Origin: Streptomyces sp. NBC_01707
GTDB lineage: Bacteria > Actinomycetota > Actinomycetes > Streptomycetales > Streptomycetaceae
Direction: 5' to 3'
Assembly: GCF_041438805.1 (NCBI RefSeq)
Contig: NZ_CP109190.1
Coordinates: 2,852,001-2,916,000, forward strand
Length of the DNA stretch: 64,000 nt
Below the pieces are notes generated by a model that was not told the DNA's origin, made no database searches, and saw only the letters and a list, made by a program, of their open reading frames with translations. This document shows positions 53,508 to 62,108 of the stretch, piece after piece. Numbering within the stretch: position 1 is the stretch's first letter; every line of letters starts with the position of its first letter. Made by a program: the position numbers and the translations under genes.

Positions 53508-56129
53508 ATGACGGAACGTGCTGAATTAATTCAGACTTTCGGCCGGAAAACAGAAACAGATCGAATAGCGCAATTACTCGCCGCTGGCTCTGCGGGGTAC
53601 AGCGGCACTCTCATCATCCAGGGGCCGTCAGGAACAGGTAAGACCAGGCTCTTACTGGAGTCCCAACGGGCCGCAGAACAACTTGACTTCACCGTTTCCT
53701 CGTTCCTGAACCCCGCTGCGGGTGGACCGGCGGGACGCCATGAGGCCGCGTCCCTGATGGCGGTGCTCGACTCCGCCGCAGTGAGCTCCAAGCCCCGCCT
53801 GGTCGTGGTGGACAACCTGTACGACGTCCCCGAGGAATTGACCGGCGCAGTGGCGTCCCTGGCCCACTACGAGCCCCCGAAAAATTCTCGAACGGCTCCC
53901 ATCATTCGGATGATCGGGCTTCGCACCGGATTGCGGAATGCATCGATGCGCCGCCTTTCCAGTGAATTCTCCGGGTATCACCGAATAGAACTCGGCAGGC
54001 TTTCCGAGGCCGCCTCGACGGAACTCGCCGCCGACGTCATGGGTGCCGCTCCCGACCCGAAGCTCGCCGCCATGATCTCCGGCGCCGGAGGAAATCCCCT
54101 CCTGATCGTGGAACTCGTCCAGGGGTTGCGCGAAGAGGGTTCTGTGGAGATTTCCCACGAGCGGGCCCGGCTGTTGGACGAACGCATTCCACGACGCGTG
54201 CGCGACCTCGCGCAGCACTGGCTGGACTCGCTCTCGGACAAGGCCCGCCAGCTCGTCCAGGTGGCCGCGGCAGTCGGCGGGTCCTTCATGGTCGTCGAGG
54301 TCGCCTCGATGCTGCGGGAGACCACGGCATCGATGCTTCCCGCGCTGAACGAGACCATCGCCTCGGGCCTGTTGATCTGTCCGGGCGAGCAGACGGTGTT
54401 CCAGCACGAGCTGGTACGGCGTTCCATCGCCGACGCGCTGCCCGCCGCGGTCCGGCAGGCGCTGCGCCAGGACGTGAGCGCCCTGCGCAGACAGCACTGC
54501 CTCCAGGTTCCGATGCCACCGGAGTTCCTGGTCACCGGGGGCCGCCCGCACGGCACGCCGGTGCCGGGGTCCACGGACACGCCCGCCCCGCTGCCAGGGC
54601 CCGCCCGCCTGCCGGCCTCGTCCACGGAACCCGGGATCGTCCACCGGCTGCTGCCCGCCCTGCTGATGGCCCGCAGTACCCGCACCGAGCCCCTGCCGTT
54701 GGGGCTCGCCGAGGAGTTGCGAGCCAGCCTGACCGCCGTACTGCAGGCCCACTACGCCGACGTGGAGTTCAGCGGGGCCGCCGACGCACGGCTCGCGGAC
54801 CGGGCCGACCGGATCACCCGTAACACGGTCTCCCTCTTCGCCGACGATCTGCAGCGCGCCACCACCCGTGCGCGGGCGATGCTCGCCGCCCACCAGGGCC
54901 GTGACGACGACGCCGACGCGGTGACGGCCACCGTCGTCCTGTCCAACCTGGAATGGGCCGTGGGGAACCTCGCCGAGGGGCTCAGATGGGGGCAGCGCGC
55001 CGTCCAGCGCCTGGGCCCGGCCACCCCGCCGATGTGGTCCCCGTACGTCAGACTGGCGCTGGCCACCAAGCTGTCCGACATCGGCCGGTTCGAAGAGGCC
55101 GAGGGGATGATCTGCACGGCCCGGACGGAGGCCGCGGCGCTCGGCCACCCGCACACGGCGACGCCGTCGATCGCCAGGGCCATGCTGCTGCTCCAGTCCA
55201 GCCGGCTCCAGGAGGCCCAGGACTCCGCCCAGACCGGGCTGGAGGTCGCGGCGAAGACCGGCGGCGGCTGGGTCGTACCGGTCGGGCAGGCGGTGCTGAT
55301 CCTGGTCGCGCTGCGCCGCGGCGACCTGGCGTCCGCCGCCGACTACGCGTGGCGCTGCCGGGCGGCCGTCGGCGCCGACAGCACGGTGTTCCCCTCGATC
55401 CACTTCGATTGGGGGGAGTGTCTGGTGGCCACCGCGCAGCTCGGCGCGAGGCGCACGGCGGAACTGCTGACCACCACGTACGCCCATCTCCTCACCTCTC
55501 CCCAGCTGTTCGTGGAGGAGGCGGCGGCTGCGGCCTGGTTCGTCAGGCTCGCTCTGGCGGCGGACGACATGCCGCTCGCGTCGGCCGTCGTGACGGCCAG
55601 CGAAAGATTGGCGGCCGCCAACCCCGGGCGCCCCACCCTGGCCGTCGCCGCCCTGCACGCCAGGGGGTTGCTGGAGCGGGACTCCGAGGCGCTGCGGCAG
55701 GCCGCACGCGAGCACGTCAGCCCGTGCGCGGGGGCGCTCGCCGAGGAGGACCTGGGGATGCTGTTGAGCGCTCAGGAGGAGAAGAACGGCGCTCTCGGCG
55801 CCGCCGCTCTGCGGTCCGCGCTGCAGCGCTTCGTACAGATCGGCTCACAGGGCGACATCGAACGTATCCGGGCCTTCATGGAGGAGCACGGGACGTCCGT
55901 CACGAGCGCTCCCCGCCAGGGCAGGGCCGCCACCGTGGGCTGGGAGGCGCTCACGGAGACCGAGCGGTCCATCGCCCACCTGGTCAGCGACGGGCTGACC
56001 AACCGCCAGGTCGCACGGCGGGTCAGCCTGTCCCCGCACACCGTCAACTACCACCTCAGGGCGATCTTCCGGAAGCTCGGCATCGGCTCACGGGTGGAAG
56101 TCGCCCGCCACATCACCCACAGCGCATGA
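53508..56129 (+). CDS. LAL-family LuxR regulator (large ATP-binding regulator), TTA-rich start
   Basis: 873 residues. AAA ATPase at the N-terminus with Walker A GPSGTGKT (39-46), and 'SKPRLVVVDNLYDVPEELTG' resembling Walker B. A long TPR-like helical middle follows. The C-terminal LuxR helix-turn-helix reads WEALTETERSIAHLVSDGLT, then NRQVARRVSLSPHTVNYHLR. Leucines 7, 23 and 49 are encoded by TTA (53526, 53574, 53652), and the first 160 codons use more A/T than the rest. LAL proteins activate biosynthetic clusters, so this is probably the cluster activator. The perfect palindrome CTGAATTAATTCAG (53521-53534) lies in codons 5-9. The thioesterase follows by 25 bp. Confidence 0.92.
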   Translation: MTERAELIQTFGRKTETDRIAQLLAAGSAGYSGTLIIQGPSGTGKTRLLLESQRAAEQLDFTVSSFLNPAAGGPAGRHEAASLMAVLDSAAVSSKPRLVVVDNLYDVPEELTGAVASLAHYEPPKNSRTAPIIRMIGLRTGLRNASMRRLSSEFSGYHRIELGRLSEAASTELAADVMGAAPDPKLAAMISGAGGNPLLIVELVQGLREEGSVEISHERARLLDERIPRRVRDLAQHWLDSLSDKARQLVQVAAAVGGSFMVVEVASMLRETTASMLPALNETIASGLLICPGEQTVFQHELVRRSIADALPAAVRQALRQDVSALRRQHCLQVPMPPEFLVTGGRPHGTPVPGSTDTPAPLPGPARLPASSTEPGIVHRLLPALLMARSTRTEPLPLGLAEELRASLTAVLQAHYADVEFSGAADARLADRADRITRNTVSLFADDLQRATTRARAMLAAHQGRDDDADAVTATVVLSNLEWAVGNLAEGLRWGQRAVQRLGPATPPMWSPYVRLALATKLSDIGRFEEAEGMICTARTEAAALGHPHTATPSIARAMLLLQSSRLQEAQDSAQTGLEVAAKTGGGWVVPVGQAVLILVALRRGDLASAADYAWRCRAAVGADSTVFPSIHFDWGECLVATAQLGARRTAELLTTTYAHLLTSPQLFVEEAAAAAWFVRLALAADDMPLASAVVTASERLAAANPGRPTLAVAALHARGLLERDSEALRQAAREHVSPCAGALAEEDLGMLLSAQEEKNGALGAAALRSALQRFVQIGSQGDIERIRAFMEEHGTSVTSAPRQGRAATVGWEALTETERSIAHLVSDGLTNRQVARRVSLSPHTVNYHLRAIFRKLGIGSRVEVARHITHSA

Positions 56130-56154
56130 AATGCGCACCGCAGAAAGGAAGAAC

Positions 56155-56577
56155 ATGGCAAAGCCGTTCACGGTCCGGGTCACCGTTCGCGTCTACGAGA
56201 CCGACGCGCAGGGACACCTCAATGGGAACGTGTACCTCCAGCACGCGGAGCACGCGCGCTGGGAACTGCTGCGCGCGGCCGGGATCAACCAGGGGGACCT
56301 GCTGAAGAAGGGCGTCAGTCCGGTCAACCTGGAGACGACCATCAGGTACCACCGTGAGGTGGTCGCCGGCGACGAGGTGGACATCAACTGTGTCTTCGTC
56401 TTCGGCGAGGGCAAGAGCTTCCGGGTGGAGCAGACCATGACCAGGGCCGACGGCACGCTCGTGGCGGAGGTCTTCAACGTGGGCGGCATCCTCGACCTGG
56501 ACGCTCGCAAGCTGGTCCCCGATCCCCGCGAGTGCTTCCGTTCGGTGGCGGCCAATCCGGCAGTGGCCGGGCTCTGA
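56155..56577 (+). CDS. 4HBT-type hot-dog acyl thioesterase
   Basis: 140 residues from ATG 56155 (MAKPFTVRVTVRVYETDAQG), with AAGGAAGA before it. The 4-hydroxybenzoyl-CoA thioesterase-like signature YETDAQGHLNGNVYLQHAEH has the catalytic Asp and Asn, and the second strand reads IRYHREVVAGDEVDI. It could release an acyl chain from an ACP or CoA, in line with the fatty-acid-like enzymes encoded nearby. It is probably co-transcribed with the LAL gene and convergent with the FAD enzyme. Confidence 0.85.
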   Translation: MAKPFTVRVTVRVYETDAQGHLNGNVYLQHAEHARWELLRAAGINQGDLLKKGVSPVNLETTIRYHREVVAGDEVDINCVFVFGEGKSFRVEQTMTRADGTLVAEVFNVGGILDLDARKLVPDPRECFRSVAANPAVAGL

Positions 56578-56596
56578 CCGCGCTGCGCCCCGGGCG

Positions 56597-56636
56597 GCGC
56601 CGGTCTCCTCGCTTCTCCTCGTGAGGGGACCGGCGC
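56597..56636. terminator. bidirectional hairpin between convergent genes
   Basis: GCGCCGGTCTCCTC (56597-56610) pairs with GAGGGGACCGGCGC (56623-56636) over 14 positions with one G-U. It lies between the thioesterase stop (56577) and the FAD oxidoreductase stop (56643). Confidence 0.75.
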
Positions 56637-56642
56637 GGCGCG

Positions 56643-57824
56643 TCACACCCCGACGCGTCCCCGCAGTTCCGGCGTCATCAGCTCGTCGGAGGGCAGTACT
56701 CCGGAGATCGTGGAGAAGAACCGCGCGGTCATCTCCGAGTCGTCCACGATGGCGCGCATCAGCGGAAGCCGACGGCCCGGTCGCAGCTCGGCCGCGGCCA
56801 GGGTGTCCCGGTATCCGTCCATGACCAGCTCGTCACGCCGCTCGCCGTACCGGCGCAGCGACTTGTCCAGACCGGGCTCATCCCTCAGTCCGTCGCCGAC
56901 TGACTCGACGAGCGCGGTCGCCTGCCGGAAGGCGTCGGTGATGCCCTTGCCGGTGAGCGAGTCCTTGTGGTGGCCCGCGTCCCCCACCAGCGCCCAGCCG
57001 GGGCCCGCGGCCTGGCGGAAGAAGTTGCGCTGGTCCCCGGTGCCGAAGAGCCGGTCCTCCTGCGTCGCGCCTGCCATCCGGTCGGCGAGTGCGGGTGTGA
57101 TCGCGGAGATGTTCTCCAGGTAGGCGGTACGGGCGTCCGCGCGCACCCGGTCGTAGTCCGCCATCGGGAAGTAGGTGCCGACCAGGGTCAGACCGTCGTT
57201 GGTGGGGACGAATCCGGCCCACTTGCGCGTGCACTCGTACACCTCGAAGCCGGTGTCGATCCCCGACCAGAACGAGTAGTACGCGCAGGTCAGCATGGGA
57301 TCCTCCAACTCTGGCCGGGCACCCGCGAGTTCGGCGACCTTGGAGCGCATACCGTCCGCGCCCACCACCAGTCGGGCCCGCTCCTCGAACTGCTGCCGGC
57401 CCGAGCGGTAACGGACGCCGACCACCCGGTCTTCCTCGAACACCAGCTCGTCGACTGTGGACTGTTCGCGGAACTCCGCGCCGGACGCGACCGCCTCGTC
57501 GGTGAGAATGCGGTCCAGCAGGTAGCGGCGTGGGGCGTACGCGGAGGTGACGCCGTCGGCGGGCCACGAACAGCCTTCGAGCACCACGTCCTTGACCTGG
57601 TGACGGGCGTGGTCGAGCGGCGGGCAGCCGGTGGCGGCGACCGCGTCGAGCACGCCCCAGCGGTTCAGGTGGGCGACGCCGGGCTGATGGATGTAGAGGG
57701 TCGAGAGGGTGTCGCGGGGGTGGCGGATGCGGTCCAGCAGCAGCACGCGGTATCCGGCGCGGGCGAAGAGCATCGCTGTCGGGGAACCGGCGGCCCGCGC
57801 TCCCACCACTATGACGTCGTACAC
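56643..57824 (-). CDS. FAD-dependent oxidoreductase/monooxygenase
   Basis: 393 residues from GTG 57824. Rossmann FAD fold with the dinucleotide motif MYDVIVVGARAAGSPTAMLF (a GARAAGS variant of GxGxxG), a distinctive STLYIHQPGVAHLNRWG segment, and the second FAD motif ALVGDAGHHKDSLTGKGITD. The pattern is close to the aromatic-ring-hydroxylase-like monooxygenases frequent in natural product clusters. It could oxidise the acyl product or its ring. It is the last gene of the minus-strand block as far as it is seen. Confidence 0.87.
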   Translation of the reverse strand: MYDVIVVGARAAGSPTAMLFARAGYRVLLLDRIRHPRDTLSTLYIHQPGVAHLNRWGVLDAVAATGCPPLDHARHQVKDVVLEGCSWPADGVTSAYAPRRYLLDRILTDEAVASGAEFREQSTVDELVFEEDRVVGVRYRSGRQQFEERARLVVGADGMRSKVAELAGARPELEDPMLTCAYYSFWSGIDTGFEVYECTRKWAGFVPTNDGLTLVGTYFPMADYDRVRADARTAYLENISAITPALADRMAGATQEDRLFGTGDQRNFFRQAAGPGWALVGDAGHHKDSLTGKGITDAFRQATALVESVGDGLRDEPGLDKSLRRYGERRDELVMDGYRDTLAAAELRPGRRLPLMRAIVDDSEMTARFFSTISGVLPSDELMTPELRGRVGV

Positions 57825-57942
57825 GGGGCGACCGTGCCTTTCCTGGGATCGGAGGTCCGGGGTCGGAGGTCCGCGTCGGGAGACGCGGCGCGCGGCGTGC
57901 GGGCGGTTACGGGCTCCGGGCGAAGTCCGCGGGCAGGGGCCG

Positions 57943-59001
57943 TCAACCCACGCCCGCCTTTTTCAGCGCGTCGGCGAGCGCGCGCAGGGTCCGCAGGCCG
58001 TCCTCCGCGTCGGTGGGGAAGATCATCGCGGAGAGCGTGGTGACTCCCGCCTCGGCGTGTTCCCGCAAGGTGTCGGCGATGCGCTCGACGGGGCCCAGCA
58101 GACAGGTCCGTTCCAGGAACTGCTGGGGGATCGCCGCGGCTGCCTCGCGCGGTCGGCCATCCAGGTAGAGCTCCTGGACGCGCTGTGCGGCCTCCGGGTA
58201 GCCCATGCGGGCGGCGAGACGGTTGTAGAAGTTCTCCTTGCGGGAGCCCATGCCGCCCAGGTAGTGCGCGGTGTACATGCGGACGCGGTCGGCGCAGTCG
58301 GCGATGTCGTCGCCGACGACCGCTGGCATCGAGGACACGATGTCGAACCCCGTCAGGTCCCGGCCTGTCCTCGCCCGCCCGGCCAGCAGCAGCGGCAGGT
58401 GCTCGGCGACGGTCTCGGGCTGGAAGAACACGGACAGCCAGCCGTCGGCGATCTCCCCGGCCAGTTCCACGTTGCGCGGGCCGACCGCCGCCAGGTAGAC
58501 CGGCACGTCCTTGCGGCGCGGCCGGGTGCCGAGGCGCAGCGGCTTGCCCGGTCCGTCGGGCAGCGGGAGCCGGTAGTGCGCGCCGTCGTAGACGACGTCT
58601 TCCCTGCGCAGTGCCATGCGGACGATGTCCAGGTACTCGCGGGTGCGCGCCAGCGGCCTGTCGAAGCGCGCGCCGTGCCAGCCCTCGGCGACCTGCGGCC
58701 CCGATACGCCCAGGCCGAGCCGGAAGCGTCCCTCGGAGAGCATGTCGAGGGTGGTGGCGGTCATCGCGGTCATGGCGGGGCTGCGGGCGGGGATCTGCAT
58801 GGCCGCCGTGCCGAGTTCGATGCGGCTGGTCTGCGCGGCGAGGTAGCCGAGCAGGGACACCGCGTCCGAACTGAAGGCCTCGGCCGTCCAGGCCACCGCG
58901 TAGTCGAGCCGCTCCGCCTCCTGTACGTACCTGGCGGAAGTCCTCGGGTCGGCGCCCGCGCCGAGGTTGCCGAGGTAGCGCAGGTTCAGTCCGAGTCTCA
59001 T
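57943..59001 (-). CDS. LLM-class F420-dependent oxidoreductase (biosynthetic cluster)
   Basis: 352 residues from ATG 59001 (MRLGLNLRYLGNLGAGADPR). Luciferase-like TIM barrel: AVAWTAEAFSSDAVSLLGYL, TTLDMLSEGRFRLGLGVSGP and VYLAAVGPRNVELAGEIADG. It differs from the LLM protein at 17447 and belongs to a longer subfamily of F420-dependent enzymes. Its ATG overlaps the stop of the hydrolase gene (ATGA). It could reduce or oxidise a double bond or carbonyl on the acyl chain; substrate unknown. Confidence 0.87.
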   Translation of the reverse strand: MRLGLNLRYLGNLGAGADPRTSARYVQEAERLDYAVAWTAEAFSSDAVSLLGYLAAQTSRIELGTAAMQIPARSPAMTAMTATTLDMLSEGRFRLGLGVSGPQVAEGWHGARFDRPLARTREYLDIVRMALRREDVVYDGAHYRLPLPDGPGKPLRLGTRPRRKDVPVYLAAVGPRNVELAGEIADGWLSVFFQPETVAEHLPLLLAGRARTGRDLTGFDIVSSMPAVVGDDIADCADRVRMYTAHYLGGMGSRKENFYNRLAARMGYPEAAQRVQELYLDGRPREAAAAIPQQFLERTCLLGPVERIADTLREHAEAGVTTLSAMIFPTDAEDGLRTLRALADALKKAGVG

Positions 59002-59945
59002 CGGTGCACCGTCCTGGTCGGATCGGCGACCGCCCCCGGGGCGTTCCCGGTCCGGCCGCAGGCACGGTCCAGGAACTCCAGGACGGTCGAGGTGTAACGC
59101 TCCTTGTCGGCCCACAGGCCGCGCAGGTGGCGGGCGTCGGGGAGCACGAGGGTCTGGGCGTGCGGGTAGCGGCGGGCCAGCCGCAGTATCTCGTCGGCGG
59201 GCACCACGGCGTCCGCGCCGCCGCCGATGAACAGCATCGGGGTGGTGGCGTATCCGGGTGCGGTCGGGGCCGGCGGCCAGTCGGCGCCACCGATGGTGAG
59301 GTGGTTGAACAGCTCGAAGGACCGCTCGGCGACCGCACCGGCCCTGCCGCCGCGGGTCCGCTCCGGCAGCGGGAGCAGGCCCTCACGGAGCAGGTTGGGA
59401 GATATCGCCGGGGGGTCGCAGGCGGGCCCGCTGTCGCAGACCACCGCGTCGACGACCGGGTGCAGCGTCTGCAGCGCGCGCAGCATCGCGAACGAGGAGA
59501 GCGAGAAGCCGTACAGGACGAGCCGTGCGTCGGCGTGCTCCGGCAGGGTGGTCACGTACCGGGCAGCGGCGACGGTGTCCTGCCCGAACTTCCGGCCGAA
59601 GCCGGCGAATCCGCGGTCCTGGAAGCTGTCGCCGTGGTTGCGGTAGTCGAACAGCAGCACCGTGTGTCCGGCCCGGTGCAGACAGCGGGCGTAGGGCAGG
59701 CTGCGGGACTTGTCCAGACCGAGACCGTGGCCGAGCAGCACCACGCGGTCCGTGCGCTCGCCCCGGCAGAGCCAGCCGGCGAGAGTCCGGCCGCCCCTGC
59801 CCGCGGGAATGGTCACCTCCTGCACCCTGAGCCCGAACTGCTCGGGTCGGCGGCGGCGTTCGGGCCTGGGCGGATGGAACGCGGTGTACGCGGTGCGCAG
59901 GGCGTCGAGGGGCGCGGCGAGCAGCGCGGCCGGCCGGTTGCTCAT
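58998..59945 (-). CDS. alpha/beta hydrolase (biosynthetic cluster)
   Basis: 315 residues from ATG 59945, with GAGGAAGTGG before it. The fold is clear: VVLLGHGLGLDKSRSLPYAR (oxyanion loop), nucleophile elbow VLYGFSLSSFAMLRAL (Ser in G-F-S-L-S), acid LFIGGGADAVVPADEI, and histidine LVLPDARHLRGLWADK. The enzyme is probably a thioesterase- or esterase-like hydrolase acting on the carrier-bound or free product. It is coupled to the LLM gene by ATGA. The lid region is not assignable. Confidence 0.85.
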   Translation of the reverse strand: MSNRPAALLAAPLDALRTAYTAFHPPRPERRRRPEQFGLRVQEVTIPAGRGGRTLAGWLCRGERTDRVVLLGHGLGLDKSRSLPYARCLHRAGHTVLLFDYRNHGDSFQDRGFAGFGRKFGQDTVAAARYVTTLPEHADARLVLYGFSLSSFAMLRALQTLHPVVDAVVCDSGPACDPPAISPNLLREGLLPLPERTRGGRAGAVAERSFELFNHLTIGGADWPPAPTAPGYATTPMLFIGGGADAVVPADEILRLARRYPHAQTLVLPDARHLRGLWADKERYTSTVLEFLDRACGRTGNAPGAVADPTRTVHR

Positions 59946-60081
59946 GTCCACTTCCTCGGCCCCGGTGTCCACTTCCCGGGTCCTGACCTCCGGCTTCCCG
60001 GTCCGTGCGTCCGGTTACCCGCCGCGGGTGTCCGGCGGGCGTCGTCGCGGCGCGTGCGGCGGTTCGTACCTCTGATACCGC

Positions 60082-60828
60082 TCACACCACCAGACCTCCG
60101 TCGATGCCGAGCACCTGGCCGCTGATGTACGCGGCCCGCGGCGACACCAGGAAGGAGACCAGGTCGGCGACCTCGTCGGCTGCCCCGAAGCGGCCCAGTG
60201 GGACCTTGCCCAGGATCTGCTTCTTGACGGCGTCGGACATGTCGGCCGTCATGTCGGTCTCGATGAGGCCGGGCGCGACGGAGTTGACGCGAATGCCGTA
60301 CTTGCCGACCTCTCTGGCGAGCGAGCGGGAGAAGCCGATGATGCCGGCCTTGGACGCCGCGTAGTTGCTCTGGGTGGCGTTGCCGTACACGCCCGCCACG
60401 GACGACATGGTCACGATGGTGCCGGTGCGCCGCTTCATGAGGGAGAAGACCGAGGCACGGCAGATGGTGTAGGTGCCGTCGAGGTTGGTGGAGATGACGT
60501 CGCGCCACTGCTCGTCGTCCATCAGGACGAGCGGGTTGTCACGCACGATGCCCGCGCTGGTGACCACGGCGTCCAGCGGGCCGAGATCCTCTTCGGTCCG
60601 GTCGACGAAGTCGCGGGCCGCGGCCGGGTCCGCGACGTCCAGCGACCGGGTGAGGACCCGTGCGCCGAGCGCGGTGGCCTCCTTGGCGACCTGCTCGGCC
60701 GCACCGGTGTCGGAGCGGTAGCAGAGCGCCACGTCGAAGCCGTCGCGGGCGAGCCGGGTGACCACGGCCCGTCCTATGCCGCGGGAGCCGCCGGTGACGA
60801 GGGCGACCGGTCGTGCGCCTTCTGACAT
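60082..60828 (-). CDS. fabG: 3-oxoacyl-ACP reductase (FabG-like ketoreductase)
   Basis: 248 residues from ATG 60828. Classical SDR: nucleotide site ALVTGGSRGIGRAVVTRLAR, catalytic Ser (TMSSVAGVYGN) and YAASK motif (SNYAASKAGIIGFSRSLARE), and FabG-like IRVNSVAPGLIETDMT. It would reduce the beta-keto group of an ACP-bound chain to the hydroxyl, using NADPH in the cytoplasm. It sits with the carrier protein, enoyl reductase and ketosynthase genes and is probably dedicated to the cluster. Confidence 0.92.
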   Translation of the reverse strand: MSEGARPVALVTGGSRGIGRAVVTRLARDGFDVALCYRSDTGAAEQVAKEATALGARVLTRSLDVADPAAARDFVDRTEEDLGPLDAVVTSAGIVRDNPLVLMDDEQWRDVISTNLDGTYTICRASVFSLMKRRTGTIVTMSSVAGVYGNATQSNYAASKAGIIGFSRSLAREVGKYGIRVNSVAPGLIETDMTADMSDAVKKQILGKVPLGRFGAADEVADLVSFLVSPRAAYISGQVLGIDGGLVV

Positions 60829-60982
60829 GTTGCTGCCTTTCGGTGGGCTTGCGGGTCGGTCATTCGGGAGCGTTGCTCCGGAGCGGCGTCGAGCACAGCT
60901 GTCCGGGCGGGCAGGTGGTACGGACCGCTGCGCGGGGCCCTGCGACGGGCGCGGGGCCCCGCGCACACCAGCCGTACGACGA

Positions 60983-61237
60983 CTACTTGAGCTTCGAGTC
61001 GACCAGCGTGCGCACCTGGAGCAGGTTGGAGACCTGCTTGAAGTCGGACTCGGCGACCTTGATGCCGTACTTCTTCTCCAGGTTGACGACGATCTCCAGG
61101 GCCATGAGCGAGTCGACCTGGAGGTCGTCGACGAAGTGCGCCTCGTCGGTGACCTCTTCGACGGGGAGCTCCAGTGCGTCGGCGACGAGCGAGCGCAGTT
61201 CCTCGGTGTCGACGGCGACGGCGGTGTTCTCGGACAT
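60983..61237 (-). CDS. acyl carrier protein
   Basis: 84 residues from ATG 61237. Four-helix carrier protein with the phosphopantetheine attachment motif at Ser43 (FVDDLQVDSLMALEI). The discrete, standalone form shows that the chain is built on a type II, not modular, system. No phosphopantetheinyl transferase is in view. It lies between the ketoreductase and the enoyl reductase. Confidence 0.93.
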   Translation of the reverse strand: MSENTAVAVDTEELRSLVADALELPVEEVTDEAHFVDDLQVDSLMALEIVVNLEKKYGIKVAESDFKQVSNLLQVRTLVDSKLK

Positions 61238-61301
61238 GTGGTGACTTCCTTCCGTACGGATTTGCTGGGCGTTGCGGATGACGTGCGGTGGTGAAAGGGG
61301 G

Positions 61302-62108
61302 TCAGGCGGTGAGGATTTCGCCGCCGTCGATGCCGATGACGTTGCCGGTGAGCCACGACGAGTCGGACATCGACAGCAGGACGATCGCCTCGGCGACGTC
61401 CTCGGGCTCGGTGAGCCGCCTGTGCGGATTGCGGGCCCGGCACACCTCGGCGTACGCGGCGCCGTGCGGGATCTTCTCCAGGGCCGGCGTGAGCGTGGTG
61501 CCCGCACGCAGGGCGTTGGCCGCGATGCCGCGTGGCGCCAATTCGGCGGCCAGCTGGCGCAGATGGGCCTCCAGGGCCGCTTTGGCGGCGGAGACGGGAC
61601 CGTAGCTGTCCAGGACCTGGGTGCTGCCCGCGCTGGTCATTCCGTAGATCTTCGCGCCGCGTCGGAGCAGGCCTGCGGCGAGCAGGTCCTGGGTCCAGTA
61701 GACGAGGCTGTTGGCCATGACGTCGAGGGTCATCGCCAGTTGCCTGGAGTTGACCGTCTCCTGCTCCTGCGGCCCGTCCGGCGAGGGCGCGAACGGCAGC
61801 AGCGAGCCGAACGCCAGCGAGTGCAGCAGGATGCGGACGCCCTTGTCACCGGCGAGTTCGACGGCCTGGCCGATCACCTCCCTGCGGGTGCTCGCGCTCG
61901 CCGCGTTGAGGTTGAAGAAGTGCACGGACACTCCGGTGTCCTGGAGTTCGTCGGCGAACTTGGCGGCGGCCTCCGCGCCGTCGGCGGTGTCGAAGTGCAC
62001 TCCGATGACGTTGCCGCCGCGTTCCGCGAGCGCCCGGGCGACGGCCCGGCCGAAGCCGCTGGAGACACCCAGGACGAGGGACCAGGACCCCTGGATTTCT
62101 GTGATCAT
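61302..62108 (-). CDS. enoyl-ACP reductase, FabI/FabL-like SDR
   Basis: 268 residues from ATG 62108, which has AGGAGCC before it and overlaps the stop of the upstream KS-like gene (TAATG). The catalytic Tyr169 and Lys176 are separated by six residues (SYGPVSAAKAAL), the FabI-type Y-x6-K, not the usual Y-x3-K. The nucleotide loop VSSGFGRAVARALAERGG is of the GxxxGxG type, closer to FabG/FabL. The position ten before Tyr169 is Ser159, not the second Tyr of E. coli FabI. It should reduce the trans-2-enoyl-ACP double bond, so the chain can be fully saturated. Confidence 0.82.
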   Translation of the reverse strand: MITEIQGSWSLVLGVSSGFGRAVARALAERGGNVIGVHFDTADGAEAAAKFADELQDTGVSVHFFNLNAASASTRREVIGQAVELAGDKGVRILLHSLAFGSLLPFAPSPDGPQEQETVNSRQLAMTLDVMANSLVYWTQDLLAAGLLRRGAKIYGMTSAGSTQVLDSYGPVSAAKAALEAHLRQLAAELAPRGIAANALRAGTTLTPALEKIPHGAAYAEVCRARNPHRRLTEPEDVAEAIVLLSMSDSSWLTGNVIGIDGGEILTA

